Source: Poindextera sp041691315 (lineage in GTDB: Bacteria > Pseudomonadota > Alphaproteobacteria > Caulobacterales > Caulobacteraceae). Taken from it: a DNA stretch of 64,000 nucleotides. Position 1 is the first letter of the stretch, and each line of letters opens with the position of its first letter. Below, piece after piece: positions 1-9,061 of the stretch. The stretch covers positions 41,318-105,317 of the forward strand of contig JBEPUW010000009.1 in NCBI GenBank assembly GCA_041691315.1, read 5' to 3'. Made by a program: the position numbers and the translations under genes. A model generated the notes under the pieces. That model saw only the letters and a program-made list of their open reading frames with translations, was not told the DNA's origin and searched no databases.

Positions 1-776
1 GCGCCCCCGAACTCAGGGTTTACGTCATCAACGGCGAGGCCGGGGCCGCTCGGCCCGGCATCCTGCACATGCATGGCGGCGGCTATGTCGGCGGGGCCGT
101 GCAGGACTATGTCGGTCACCTGCAGGCCGTCGCCGCCGAACTCGATTGCGTCATCGTCAGCGTCGATTACCGGCTGGCGCCCGAAACCGCCTATCCAGGC
201 GCGCTTGAAGACAACTACACGGCCCTGCGCTGGGCCCACGCCAACGCCGACGAGATCGGCCTCGACCGCGGCCGCATCGCCCTGATGGGCGAGAGCGCCG
301 GCGGCGGCCACGCCGCCGCCCTGGCGTTCGCCGCCCGCGACCGGGGCGAGATCCCGATCATGCTGCAGGTCCTGCTTTATCCGATGATCGACGATCGCAC
401 CGGAACGACGACACCGGTCCCCGCCCACATCGGCTCGCTGGTCTGGACCTCGGACGCCAACCGCCTCGGCTGGACCGCGCTGCTCGGCCACGCGCCCGGC
501 GGAGCGGACACGCCGCCCGGCGCCGCCGTCGCGCGCTTGCAAGACCTCGCGGGCCTGCCCCCAACCTTTATCGCCACCGGCGCCCTGGACCTGTTCGTCA
601 GCGAGGACATCGCCTACGCCGCCCGCCTGATCGACGCCGGCGTCCCTACCGAACTCTACGTCGCCCCCGGCGCCTACCACGCCTTCGACCTGGTCTCGCC
701 GGACGCGGGGGTCTCGCGGGCGTTCACCGGAGCGAAGCTGGGCGCGCTGCGCAGGGCGTTTGGTCAGCTCAGCTGA
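1..776 (+). CDS. alpha/beta hydrolase of the hormone-sensitive lipase (HSL) family, 5' end outside window
   Basis: Esterase or lipase of the alpha/beta hydrolase-3 group, expected to cleave carboxylic ester bonds of short acyl substrates. The frame is open to the left edge (read from base 3), so the N-terminus is missing; the first ATG at 69 lies inside the oxyanion-hole motif HMHGGG and cannot be the true start. The nucleophile elbow GESAGG has its Ser codon at 294-296. The likely catalytic Asp is in ALDLF (588-590) and the His in YHAFD (678-680), so the triad looks complete. DYRLAPE is also typical of the family. It may be co-oriented with the SDR gene downstream, but a 116-base gap separates them. 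The physiological substrate cannot be told from sequence. Confidence 0.88.
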   Translation, partial: APELRVYVINGEAGAARPGILHMHGGGYVGGAVQDYVGHLQAVAAELDCVIVSVDYRLAPETAYPGALEDNYTALRWAHANADEIGLDRGRIALMGESAGGGHAAALAFAARDRGEIPIMLQVLLYPMIDDRTGTTTPVPAHIGSLVWTSDANRLGWTALLGHAPGGADTPPGAAVARLQDLAGLPPTFIATGALDLFVSEDIAYAARLIDAGVPTELYVAPGAYHAFDLVSPDAGVSRAFTGAKLGALRRAFGQLS

Positions 777-892
777 CCAGCCCCTCGGGTCGCTTACGAG
801 CGGGCCCTAACGCCCTCGCGCCTTGACGCTCCGCGCCGCCCGCACCACAAGCTGCGGCCAAACCGGCAACCCTCGGGCAAGGACTTGAGCAC

Positions 893-1810
893 ATGGCGGA
901 CATCCGCTTCGACGGCAAGGTGGCGATCGTGACGGGCGCGGGCGGCGGACTGGGCCGCCAGCATGCGCTGGAACTGGCCAGGCGCGGGGCCAAGGTGGTG
1001 GTCAACGATCTGGGCGGTGCGGTCGACGGCTCCGGCGGCTCGTCGGAAGCGGCGCAGAGGGTGGTGGCCGAGATCGAGGCCGCCGGCGGCGAGGCCATGG
1101 CCGACGGCGCATCGGTGACCGACGACGCCGGGGTCGCCAACCTGGTCAAGACGACCATGGACGCCTGGGGCCGCATCGACATCCTGATCGCCAATGCCGG
1201 CATCCTGCGCGACAAGTCCTTCTCCAAAATGGAGCTGGCCGACTTCCAGGTGGTGATGGACGTGCACCTGATGGGCACGGTCAAGCCGGTGAAGGCGGTC
1301 TGGGAGATCATGAAGGCGCAGAACTATGGGCGCATCGTGGTGACCACCTCCTCGACCGGCCTCTACGGCAATTTCGGCCAGGCCAACTATGGCGCGGCCA
1401 AGCTGTCGCTGGTCGGGTTCATGAACACCATCAAGATCGAGGGCCAGAAGAACAACGTCCACATCAACGCCATCGCCCCGGTGGCGGCGACGCGGATGAC
1501 CGAGAACATCCTGCCGCCGCAGATCGCCGAACGGCTGAAGCCGGAATATGTGACGCCGGGCGTGGTCTATCTGGTGTCGGAAGAGGCGCCCACCGGGGCC
1601 ATCCTCACCGCCGGGGCCGGGACCTTCGCGCTGGCGCACATGTGCGAGACCGAGGGCGTCTATCTGGGCGAAGACGGCCTCTCGGTCGAAGAGGTTCGCG
1701 ACAATTGGGCCAAGATCACCGACACGGCCGGCCAGCGGCCCTATCAGAGCGGCGGCGAACAGACGCAGAAGTTCCTCGCCAAGGCGATGGCGGCCCAGCC
1801 AGCGTCTTAG
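893..1810 (+). CDS. SDR-family oxidoreductase, MFE-2-like (3R)-hydroxyacyl-CoA dehydrogenase type
   Basis: NAD(P)-dependent classical short-chain dehydrogenase of 305 residues. Visible motifs: cofactor site TGAGGGLG (residues 14-21), NAG (101-103), Ser in TTSST near 153-154, and the YxxxK pair Tyr166/Lys170. The sequence around NDLGG and NAGILRDKSF resembles the dehydrogenase domain of peroxisomal multifunctional enzyme type 2, which oxidises 3-hydroxyacyl-CoA in beta-oxidation. The C-terminal part (about 230-305) is longer than in minimal SDRs, as in that subgroup. The neighbouring esterase and the acyl-CoA genes further along suggest lipid or cyclic-compound breakdown. The substrate is inferred from family resemblance only. 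Confidence 0.88.
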   Translation: MADIRFDGKVAIVTGAGGGLGRQHALELARRGAKVVVNDLGGAVDGSGGSSEAAQRVVAEIEAAGGEAMADGASVTDDAGVANLVKTTMDAWGRIDILIANAGILRDKSFSKMELADFQVVMDVHLMGTVKPVKAVWEIMKAQNYGRIVVTTSSTGLYGNFGQANYGAAKLSLVGFMNTIKIEGQKNNVHINAIAPVAATRMTENILPPQIAERLKPEYVTPGVVYLVSEEAPTGAILTAGAGTFALAHMCETEGVYLGEDGLSVEEVRDNWAKITDTAGQRPYQSGGEQTQKFLAKAMAAQPAS

Positions 1811-1883
1811 GCGCACATGGCCTTGCGGGGCCGCCTTAGGGCTTGCGTCGCCTGGCTAACCAGCGTTCAGTTTTGCTCAGCAA

Positions 1884-1899
1884 GCGTCCGCCAGAGACG
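1884..1899 (+). repeat. short leader element, copy 1 (before first transporter)
   Basis: A 16-base sequence, GCGTCCGCCAGAGACG, in the leader of the first transporter gene. A copy differing at one base lies before the second transporter (3447-3462). GCGTC and GACG(C/T) can pair across a 7-base loop. Function unknown. Confidence 0.4.
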
Positions 1900-1930
1900 T
1901 CCATGTGGAAACAGCCCCAGGACCCCAAGC

Positions 1931-3370
1931 TTGACCTCGACGTCTCCCGTCCAGCCGCATCACCGGCTCTCGCTTCTCCAACTGATCGGCTTCAGCCTGC
2001 CCGGCCTGCCGACCGGCGCGCTGGCCATCGGCCTGGGCGTCTTCCTGCCCCGCTACTATGCCGGCCACTTCGGCCTGGCGCTGCTTTCGGTCGGCGGCGT
2101 GTTCGGGCTGATCCGCCTCCTGGACACCTTCGTCGACCCGGTGCTGGGGCTGGTCATGGACCGCACGAAGACCCCGATCGGCCGTTATCGGCCGTGGCTG
2201 ATCCTGGGCGCGCCGATCCTGATGCTGGCGGTGTTCATGCTGTTCGAGCCGCGCACCAAGGTCACGGTCGCCTACCTCTTCGGCTGGCTGCTGTTCTATT
2301 ATATCGGCACCTCGATCCTGACGCTGTCGCACTCGGCCTGGGCGTCGGTGATCGCGTCCAAGTACCATGAGCGATCGCGCGTCTTCGGGGTGATGCAGGT
2401 GGTCGGTATCCTGGGCGCAACGGTGGTGCTGATCCTGCCCTCGGTGCTGGAAGGCCGCCACGGCGTCGCGCCGGGCGGCGCCGTGCCGCTGATGGGCTGG
2501 TTCATCATCGCCGCCGCGCCGATCGGCGTGCTGCTGGCGATCCTGAGGACGCCCGAGCGCATCACCGCCAATGCCGAGACCGAGCGCTTCGGGCTGATGG
2601 ACTACGCGCGGATGGTGTTCAGGCCGGACATGCGCCGCATCATCCTGGCCGACTTCTGCCTGGCGCTTGGGCCCGGATGGATGGGGGCGATCTACCTGTT
2701 CTATTTCCACGACGCACGCGGCTTCACCATCGCCCAGGCCAGCATCCAGCTCTTGATCTACGTCGCCGCCGGCGTCGTCGGCGCGGGCGTGCTCAGCCGC
2801 GTCGCCATGCGCTTCGGCAAGCACCGCACGCTGATGGCGACTGCGACCGGCTATTCGCTGGGCCTGATCCTGCTAACCTTCATGCCCAAGGGCCACATGC
2901 TGCCCGTCGCCATCTTCATGTTCATGATGGGCTTCCTGGCCACGAGCTTCGCGCTGTTGGACCGGGCCATGGTCGCCGATGTGGCCGATGCGGTCCGGCT
3001 CGACCAGGGCAAGAACCGCGCGGGCCTGCTCTATTCGATGATCACCATGACCCAGAAGGTGGCCGGCGCGCTCTCGATCACGCTCTCCTTCGCCGTGCTC
3101 GGCGCGATCGGCTATCAGGCCAAGGATGGGGTGGTGAACACGCCGGCCGCCATTCACGGCCTGGAGCTGGTCTACCTGATCGGCCCGGTGGTCTTCGTCA
3201 TGCTCGGGGGCGCCTGCTTCATCGGCTACAAGCTCAACGACACCCGCCACGCCGAGATTCGCGCCGCCCTCGACGCGCGCGACGGCCTGATCGTGGCGCC
3301 CGGACTGGACGGCCTGTCCGGCTCGCAGACCGAGCCCGGCCGTTTCCCCGAGCCGACCCCGGCCGAATAG
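1931..3370 (+). CDS. MFS transporter, glycoside-pentoside-hexuronide (GPH) cation symporter family, paralogue 1
   Basis: Twelve-helix inner-membrane symporter related to MelB and XylP. The GPH signature is seen in DPVLGLVMDRTKTPIGRYRPW, between helices 2 and 3. The product is about 479 residues from a TTG at 1931, which has an AGGA 8 bases upstream and gives a length close to the paralogue that follows. An in-frame ATG at 1817 would add a non-membrane, unconserved extension. An ATG at 1903 with good codon use lies in a different frame, so the 5' end is uncertain and could hide a frameshift. It forms a tandem pair with the next gene, sharing the LGK(H)RT and GVVNTP motifs. The substrate is likely a sugar or glycoside, but no sugar hydrolase is adjacent. 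Confidence 0.82.
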   Translation: MTSTSPVQPHHRLSLLQLIGFSLPGLPTGALAIGLGVFLPRYYAGHFGLALLSVGGVFGLIRLLDTFVDPVLGLVMDRTKTPIGRYRPWLILGAPILMLAVFMLFEPRTKVTVAYLFGWLLFYYIGTSILTLSHSAWASVIASKYHERSRVFGVMQVVGILGATVVLILPSVLEGRHGVAPGGAVPLMGWFIIAAAPIGVLLAILRTPERITANAETERFGLMDYARMVFRPDMRRIILADFCLALGPGWMGAIYLFYFHDARGFTIAQASIQLLIYVAAGVVGAGVLSRVAMRFGKHRTLMATATGYSLGLILLTFMPKGHMLPVAIFMFMMGFLATSFALLDRAMVADVADAVRLDQGKNRAGLLYSMITMTQKVAGALSITLSFAVLGAIGYQAKDGVVNTPAAIHGLELVYLIGPVVFVMLGGACFIGYKLNDTRHAEIRAALDARDGLIVAPGLDGLSGSQTEPGRFPEPTPAE

Positions 3371-3446
3371 CCTTCCCTCGGGGAGCCCGCACAAGGCTTT
3401 TGGGCTTGCGCGTCGGCGATTGCCGGGTTCTCATTGCTGCGGGAGT

Positions 3447-3462
3447 GCGTCCGTCAGAGACG
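3447..3462 (+). repeat. short leader element, copy 2 (before second transporter)
   Basis: GCGTCCGTCAGAGACG, 15 of 16 bases identical to 1884-1899, located about 30 bases before the second transporter start. Here GCGTC and GACGC form a perfect 5-bp stem around a 7-base loop. It may be a regulatory leader element or a remnant of the gene duplication. Confidence 0.4.
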
Positions 3463-3490
3463 CCCCCGCGTAAGCATAGGGAGACGTCAT

Positions 3491-4921
3491 ATGGCCTCTA
3501 TTCCAGCAGCGGACGCCGTTGCGCCCTCGGCCGTTCGGACCTCCCTGCCCACCGTCTTCGCCTTCGGATCCATGGGCGTGCCGCTGGCCGCGCTGGCGGT
3601 GGTCGCGGGCGTCTACCTCCCCCGGTATTACGTCAGCCTCGGCATCAGCTTCCTGGCGGTGGCGGCGGCGATCAGCCTGGTGCGGGCCATCGACATCGTG
3701 TTCGATCCCCTGGTCAGCCTGGTCATGGATCGCACCAAGACCCCTATCGGCCGCTACCGCCCCTGGCTGATCGTCGGCGTGCCGATCGTCATGCTGGCGA
3801 CCTGGATGTTGTTGGCGCCGAAGCCCGGCGCGTTCAGCACCAACTATCTGATCCTCTGGTCACTGGTGTCGGCGGCGGGCTCGTCCATGGTTCTCCTGGG
3901 CCTGGCCGCCTGGACGGCCAAGCTCGCCACCAGTTACAATGACCGTTCACGGGTCTATGGCTGGACCACCGGTCTGGCGGTGCTGGGCTCGGTCGGCATC
4001 CTTTTGCTGCCGCTGGTCACCCGCGGCCAGATCGTGCTCGGCAAGGCCTCGAGCATGCCGACCATCGGGCTGATCCTGGTCGTCGCCATCCCGATCGCAC
4101 TGGTGATCTGCACCCTGTTCACGCCGGACAAGATCACCCCCGCCGCGGCGCGGCCGAAGTTCTCGTTCGCCGACATGGGCAAGGCGATCTCACGGCCGGC
4201 GATGCGGCGCATCATCCTGGCCGACCTCTTGCTCACGCTCGGGCCGGGCACCACCGCGCCGCTCTATGTCTATTTCTTCCACGACGCCAAGGGCTTCACG
4301 GTCGCCCAGGTCGGCTTCCTGCTGGTCTTTTACATCGGCGCCGGCCTGTTCGGCGCGCCGTTCTGGGGCCGGATCGCCCAGCGTCTGGGCAAGCATCGGA
4401 CGGTGCAGGTGGCCTGCGTCGCCTATGCCGTCTGCCAGACCACCCTGATGATCATCCCCAAGGCGCTGTTCCTGCCGACCTCGATCGGCATGTTCGCGGT
4501 CGGCTTCACCGCCAGCGCCTTTTTGGTAATGATCCGCGCCATGGTCGCCGACGTCACCGACGAGGTGCGGCTGGAACAGGGCCAGGACCTGACCAGCCTG
4601 ATCTTCTCGATGGTCACCACCACCACCAAGATCGGCGGCACCATCACCGTGCTGATCGTCTTTCCGATCCTGGCGGCCGTCGGCTACAACGGCAAGGAAG
4701 GGGTGGTGAACACCCCCCACGCCATCTTCGGCCTGGAGATGTGCTACCTGTTCGCCCCGATCATCCTGGTCTGGTTCGGCGGCGCGATGTTCTTCGGCTA
4801 CAAGCTGGACGCCAACCGGCACGCCGAAATCAGGGCCGCCCTCGCCACCCACGACGAAGCCGCGGCGCTTGAAAGCATGACCGGCCCGACCGCCGCGACC
4901 GAGGCCGCGCCGGCGGAATAG
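3491..4921 (+). CDS. MFS transporter, GPH cation symporter family, paralogue 2
   Basis: Second GPH-type symporter, 476 residues, with about twelve hydrophobic segments. The signature FDPLVSLVMDRTKTPIGRYR is nearly the same as in the preceding gene. The ATG at 3491 is chosen because an AGGGAG ribosome site lies just upstream (3477-3483); an earlier in-frame start at 3434 would add residues without membrane character. Shared C-terminal motifs (GVVNTPHAIFGLEM, FGYKLDANRHAEIRAAL) show it arose by tandem duplication with 1931-3370. Both probably import related solutes with Na+ or H+. A second copy with changed pore residues may mean a different substrate. Confidence 0.87.
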   Translation: MASIPAADAVAPSAVRTSLPTVFAFGSMGVPLAALAVVAGVYLPRYYVSLGISFLAVAAAISLVRAIDIVFDPLVSLVMDRTKTPIGRYRPWLIVGVPIVMLATWMLLAPKPGAFSTNYLILWSLVSAAGSSMVLLGLAAWTAKLATSYNDRSRVYGWTTGLAVLGSVGILLLPLVTRGQIVLGKASSMPTIGLILVVAIPIALVICTLFTPDKITPAAARPKFSFADMGKAISRPAMRRIILADLLLTLGPGTTAPLYVYFFHDAKGFTVAQVGFLLVFYIGAGLFGAPFWGRIAQRLGKHRTVQVACVAYAVCQTTLMIIPKALFLPTSIGMFAVGFTASAFLVMIRAMVADVTDEVRLEQGQDLTSLIFSMVTTTTKIGGTITVLIVFPILAAVGYNGKEGVVNTPHAIFGLEMCYLFAPIILVWFGGAMFFGYKLDANRHAEIRAALATHDEAAALESMTGPTAATEAAPAE

Positions 4922-4924
4922 CCG

Positions 4925-4980
4925 CCGCGAAAAAGATCGCCAAGTTCGCTAAGGCGGTTGCTCTTCGGGCCTTTTCGCGG
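4925..4980. terminator. inverted repeat between convergent genes, possible bidirectional terminator
   Basis: CCGCGAAAA (4925-4933) is the exact reverse complement of TTTTCGCGG (4972-4980). The arms flank about 38 bases in the gap between the transporter gene ending at 4921 and the mrp gene ending at 4996 on the other strand. The A/T runs at the inner ends fit a two-way terminator, but the loop is long, so this is tentative. Confidence 0.35.
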
Positions 4981-4995
4981 GGACGAGCGGCGTAC

Positions 4996-6198
4996 TCAAT
5001 CCTCGAACATGATCCGGGGCGGCGGTTTCAGGCTGGCATGGTCCAGGGCGTCCAGGACGCTCTCGGCGATCGACAGGAAGGCCTTTGAGGCGGCGCTGTC
5101 GCCGCCCTCGGCGACGAAGGGGCGGCCGTCGTCGCAGGCCTGGCGCAGGGCGACCTCGATGGGGATCTCACCGAGGAAGGGCGCGCCCAGCGCCTCAGCC
5201 GTGGACCTCGCCCCGCCGCGCCCGAAAATGGGGATGGGCTCGCCGGTCGCCGGATCGGGGAAATAGGCCATGTTCTCGACCACGCCCAGGATCGGCACAT
5301 GGGTTTTTTCGAACATGGCGACGCCGCGGCGCACGTCGATCAGGGCCACCTCCTGCGGGGTGGAGACCACCACAGCGCCCGACAGCGCCACGCGCTGGGC
5401 CAGGGTCAGCTGCACGTCGCCGGTGCCCGGTGGCATGTCGATGACCAGCACGTCCAGCGGCGCCGAGTCGCTGGCCCAGGCGACGTCATTGAGCATCTGG
5501 TTCAGCGCCGAGGAGGCGATCGGCCCGCGCCAGATCATCGGCGCGGCCTCGTCGACCAGGAAGCCGATCGACATGATCTTCAGGCCCCAGGCCTCGAGCG
5601 GCACCAGCTTGCGCTCGGCGTTCAGCTCCGGCTCGGCGTCCAGACCGCTCATGCGCGGGATCGAGGGGCCGTAGACGTCGGCGTCCAGCAGACCGACGCG
5701 GCGGCCGAGCATGGCCATGGCCACGGCCAGATTCAGCGCCACGGTCGACTTGCCGACGCCGCCCTTGGCGCTGGCGACCGCGACCACGTGGCGCACATGG
5801 GCGGGTTTCAGCGCCGCGGTCGCCTTGGCCGGCGACATCTGCGCCTGGGCCTGGGGCGACAGCCGCGCGCCCCGCCGCACGCGCACGATGCCCGGATCGG
5901 GCGGCGGCTCAGCCGGCGCGCCGGTCCGGCCGGCCGGGCCGGCCGCGGCGGTCAGCACCACCTGCACCTTGCTGGCGCCGGAAACCCTGCGCAGCACGGC
6001 CTCGGCCTCGTCGCGCGCCGGGGCGTAGAGGGCCGCGTCGGCCGCCGCCACCTCGATCATGAAGCCGGCCCGATCGGGACCCACCACCAGCGCTTGCACC
6101 AGCCCCGCCGTCGCCAGGCCGCGCCCCGACTTGGGATCGCGCACCTGGTCCAGGGCCGCCAGGATGGCGGCGCGGTCGGGGGTCGATTGCTCAGCCAT
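4996..6198 (-). CDS. mrp: Mrp/ApbC-type Fe-S cluster carrier, P-loop ATPase
   Basis: Cytoplasmic ATPase (400 residues) that carries Fe-S clusters to apoproteins. It begins with an MIP18/DUF59-type domain (about residues 5-85), then a charged Pro-rich linker, then the ParA/MinD-type ATPase with the deviant Walker A motif SAKGGVGKST and the family block MPPGTGDVQLTLAQ. The segment VENMAYFPDPATG lacks the CxxC found in E. coli Mrp at this place, a substitution I recall as common in alphaproteobacterial members. It is transcribed divergently from hflK, with 128 bases between the starts. The family call is firm; the client proteins are unknown. Confidence 0.92.
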   Translation of the reverse strand: MAEQSTPDRAAILAALDQVRDPKSGRGLATAGLVQALVVGPDRAGFMIEVAAADAALYAPARDEAEAVLRRVSGASKVQVVLTAAAGPAGRTGAPAEPPPDPGIVRVRRGARLSPQAQAQMSPAKATAALKPAHVRHVVAVASAKGGVGKSTVALNLAVAMAMLGRRVGLLDADVYGPSIPRMSGLDAEPELNAERKLVPLEAWGLKIMSIGFLVDEAAPMIWRGPIASSALNQMLNDVAWASDSAPLDVLVIDMPPGTGDVQLTLAQRVALSGAVVVSTPQEVALIDVRRGVAMFEKTHVPILGVVENMAYFPDPATGEPIPIFGRGGARSTAEALGAPFLGEIPIEVALRQACDDGRPFVAEGGDSAASKAFLSIAESVLDALDHASLKPPPRIMFED

Positions 6199-6326
6199 AA
6201 GGCGTCACGTCTTGCACAGTGATCGGAGGGGCTTCATATCCGGGTCCCGGCGTCGGTTTACAAGCCTTGGCCGAAGAGACGCCAGGCGCTGGCGGGCGAG
6301 ACGAAGAAAAGAGACGACGCCAACCC

Positions 6327-7565
6327 ATGCCCTGGAGCGACAATTCCGAACCGGGCTCCAAGCCCGGCCAGAAGCCCGGCCCCAAGCCCGGCCCCTGGGG
6401 CGCGCCGCCGCCGCCGGCCAACGGGCCGCGTGAGGACGACCGGGGCGATCGTCCACGCAGCGAAGGTCCGCGCCGGCCCGGCCCGCCGCCGCCCTCGCCG
6501 CCCGACGATCTGATGGCGCTGTGGCGGCGGATCCGGCAGCGCTTCGAGCAGGAATTCGGCGCTATGGGTCCCGGTATCGGCCGCCGGCTGGTCCCGGCCT
6601 TGCTGACCGCCGTCGCCGGTTTCTGGCTGCTGTCGGGCTTCTACGACGTGCAGGCCAACCAGAAGGGCGTGGTCACCACCTTCGGCGCCTATAGCCGCAC
6701 GGCGGGTCCCGGCTGGCACTATCATCTGCCGATGCCGATCGAGCGGGTCGAGCAGATCCCGGTCACCACGGTCCACCAGACCAATGTCGGCTCCAAGAGC
6801 GGCGACCTGCCGAAGGAGAGCCTGATGCTCACCGGCGACGAGAACATCGTCGACGTGGCCTTCAGCGTGCAGTGGCGCATCGACGACGCCAGCCGCTATC
6901 TGTTCGACATCAAGGACCAGGAGGACACCATCAAGGCGGTGGCCGAGAGCGCCGTGCGCGAGGTGGTCGGCCGCTCGACGCTGACCGACGTCATCGCCAC
7001 CGGCAAGGCCAAGGTCGAGGCGCAGTCGGCGGTGCTGATGCAGAAGATCCTCGACCAGTATGGCGCCGGCGTCACCGTGGTCTCGGTGCAGATCGCCTCG
7101 GCCAATCCGCCGACCGAAGTGGTTCCCGACTTCCAGGCGGTGCAGAGCGCCGCCCAGGACGCCCAGTCGGCCATCAACCAGGCCACCGCCTATTCCAACA
7201 AGGTGGTCAACGAGGCCAAGGGCACCGCGGCGCAGAAGGAACGCGCCGCCGAGGGCTATCGCCAGCAGGTGATCGCCCAGGCGCAGGGCCAGAGCGACGC
7301 CTTCAACGCCGTCTATGACCAGTATCGCCGCGCCCCGGCCGTGACCCGCGAGCGGCTCTATCTGGAGACCATGGAGCGGGTGCTGGGCAAGTCGGCCAAG
7401 GTGATCGTCGACGCCAAGGGGGCGACCGCGCCGATCATCCTGCCGCCCGACGCGTTCAAACCGCGCAACCCGCCGGCCGCCGCGCCGGCGCCCGACGCCA
7501 GCGTGCCGGCGGCGCAGCCCGCGCCGCAGCCGGCTCAATCGGCACAGCCGGGAGCCAGCCAATGA
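6327..7565 (+). CDS. hflK: HflK, FtsH protease modulator (SPFH/band 7 protein)
   Basis: Membrane-anchored SPFH-domain protein that forms a large complex with HflC around the FtsH protease and limits its action on membrane proteins. The product is 412 residues from the ATG at 6327 (MPWSDN, the usual HflK start). It has a Pro/Gly/Lys-rich cytoplasmic head, one membrane helix at about residues 88-105, the band-7 domain with periplasmic topology (about 110-330), a heptad-rich helical segment with QSA and EAKG, and a Pro/Ala-rich tail. The stop codon overlaps the hflC start (ATGA), so the two are translated together. Confidence 0.94.
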   Translation: MPWSDNSEPGSKPGQKPGPKPGPWGAPPPPANGPREDDRGDRPRSEGPRRPGPPPPSPPDDLMALWRRIRQRFEQEFGAMGPGIGRRLVPALLTAVAGFWLLSGFYDVQANQKGVVTTFGAYSRTAGPGWHYHLPMPIERVEQIPVTTVHQTNVGSKSGDLPKESLMLTGDENIVDVAFSVQWRIDDASRYLFDIKDQEDTIKAVAESAVREVVGRSTLTDVIATGKAKVEAQSAVLMQKILDQYGAGVTVVSVQIASANPPTEVVPDFQAVQSAAQDAQSAINQATAYSNKVVNEAKGTAAQKERAAEGYRQQVIAQAQGQSDAFNAVYDQYRRAPAVTRERLYLETMERVLGKSAKVIVDAKGATAPIILPPDAFKPRNPPAAAPAPDASVPAAQPAPQPAQSAQPGASQ

Positions 7566-8452
7566 ACCGCCGCGCGCTCATCGTCGCCGGGGTGGCGATC
7601 TTCCTGGTCGTCCTCCTCGCCGCCAACACCCTGTTCACCGTCGACCAGCGCAAGCAGGCCATCGTGCTGCGTTTCGGACGGCCGGTGCGGGTGATCAATG
7701 CGCTGGGCGAGAACAATCCCGGTTTGAAGGTCAAGGCGCCCTGGGAAAGCGTCGTGCGCTTCGACAAGCAAAACCAAGGCCTTGACGCCGACCCGGCCGA
7801 GATCATCGCCGCCGACCAGGAACGGCTGATGGTCGACGCCTTCCTGCGCTACCGGATCGTCGATCCGGTGGCCTTCTATACAAGCCTCGGCGACGACGCG
7901 ACGGCGCACGACCGGCTGGACCGGTTGATCAACGCCACCCTGCGCGAGGTGCTGGGATCGTCCAGTTCGCCGGACATCATTTCCGGCCGCCGCGCCCAGC
8001 TTATGGCCCAGGCTACCAACGAGGTCGCCGCCCAGGCCAAGGCCGCACGGCTGGGCATCCAGGTCATCGATCTGCGCATCAAGCATGCCGACCTGCCAGA
8101 GGCCAACGCCGAGGCGGTCTATCAGCGCATGAAGACCGAGCGCCAACAGATGGCCGCCCAGATCCGCGCGGTGGGCGTGCAGAAGAAGCTTGAGATCATG
8201 GCCGAGGCCGACAAGGAGGCCACCGTCACCATCGCCACCGCCGACGGCGACGCCGCCCGCATCCACGGCGACGGCGACGCGCAGCGCGCCATCCTGTTCG
8301 CCAAGAGCTTCGGCCGCGACCCCAGCTTCGCCGCCTTCTATCGCACCATGCAGGCCTATGACTCGGCGCTCGGCCAGGGCGACACCACCTTCGTGCTGTC
8401 GCCGGACAGCGCCTTCCTGAAATATCTGAAGTCGGGTCCCGGCGGCCGCTAG
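7562..8452 (+). CDS. hflC: HflC, FtsH protease modulator
   Basis: Partner of HflK, 296 residues. A single N-terminal membrane segment (residues 5-24) is followed by the band-7 domain with the typical opening TVDQRKQAIVLRFG and the conserved GLDADPAEI/ADQERLMVDAFLRYRI block. A long helical region follows (about 190-260). In the HflKC complex the two proteins alternate in a ring enclosing FtsH. It overlaps hflK by four bases, which suggests coupled synthesis at a fixed ratio. A Gly-rich end (GPGGR) closes the protein. Confidence 0.94.
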   Translation: MNRRALIVAGVAIFLVVLLAANTLFTVDQRKQAIVLRFGRPVRVINALGENNPGLKVKAPWESVVRFDKQNQGLDADPAEIIAADQERLMVDAFLRYRIVDPVAFYTSLGDDATAHDRLDRLINATLREVLGSSSSPDIISGRRAQLMAQATNEVAAQAKAARLGIQVIDLRIKHADLPEANAEAVYQRMKTERQQMAAQIRAVGVQKKLEIMAEADKEATVTIATADGDAARIHGDGDAQRAILFAKSFGRDPSFAAFYRTMQAYDSALGQGDTTFVLSPDSAFLKYLKSGPGGR

Positions 8453-8476
8453 TTCGCCGCATCAGCGGAGGGTCGG

Positions 8477-9061
8477 ATGTACCACCAGGGTCAGCGCGAA
8501 CTTCAGGATCGGTTCGACAGCCGCGCCCTGGCCGACCGGCTGGACGAGAAGCTCCGCCGCGAGCAGTTCAACGACGCCGATGCGGCCTTTGTCGCCGAGA
8601 GCCCGTTCTTCTTTCTGGCCACCGCCGATGCGGACGGTAAGCCCGACTGCTCGTTCAAAGGCGGCCTGCCCGGCTTCGTGCGGGTCGTCGCCCCGGACCT
8701 GCTGATCTTCCCCGACTATGACGGCAACGGCATGTTCCGCAGCCTGGGCAATATCAACGTCAACCCGCAGGTCGGCCTTCTGTTTATGCGCATCGGTGAA
8801 AGGCCGGGCCGCCTGCGCATCAATGGCACAGCCGAGGTGGTGTTCGAGGACGAGCGTCTCGATGCCCTGCCCGGCGGCCAGATGCTGATCAAGGTGACGC
8901 CCACCGACATCTTCCCCAATTGCCCGCGCTATATTCCGCACCTCGAACTGATCGAGCCTTCGGTCTATTCGCCGAAGCTCGGCGAAGCGCCGGTCGAGCC
9001 GGCCTGGAAGGCCATGCCCTTGTTCAGCGACGTGACGCCGCCCCGGCATCGCGCGGACTGA
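8477..9061 (+). CDS. pyridoxamine 5'-phosphate oxidase-like FMN-binding protein
   Basis: Split-barrel flavin-binding protein, 194 residues. The block FFFLATADADGKPDCSFKGG, the loop around YDGNGMFRSLGNI and VGLLFMRIG match the PPOX-related family. Such proteins bind FMN, F420 or haem, and their reactions are mostly unknown. A GGAGG site lies just before the ATG. It follows hflC by only 24 bases, so it may be co-transcribed with hflKC. Its 3' end overlaps the convergent HAD gene by 38 bases (9024-9061). It is not the biosynthetic PdxH: the PLP-forming signature is not seen. Confidence 0.78.
   Translation: MYHQGQRELQDRFDSRALADRLDEKLRREQFNDADAAFVAESPFFFLATADADGKPDCSFKGGLPGFVRVVAPDLLIFPDYDGNGMFRSLGNINVNPQVGLLFMRIGERPGRLRINGTAEVVFEDERLDALPGGQMLIKVTPTDIFPNCPRYIPHLELIEPSVYSPKLGEAPVEPAWKAMPLFSDVTPPRHRAD

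Noticed and set aside
4996..6198. Absence of the CxxC motif in Mrp as a possible defect
   Set aside because: The matching loop is otherwise intact, and as I recall many alphaproteobacterial Mrp proteins lack these cysteines, so I do not treat it as damage.
5299..6222. Plus-strand frame opposite mrp
   Set aside because: His/Arg/Gly-rich shadow; mrp has all motifs on the minus strand.
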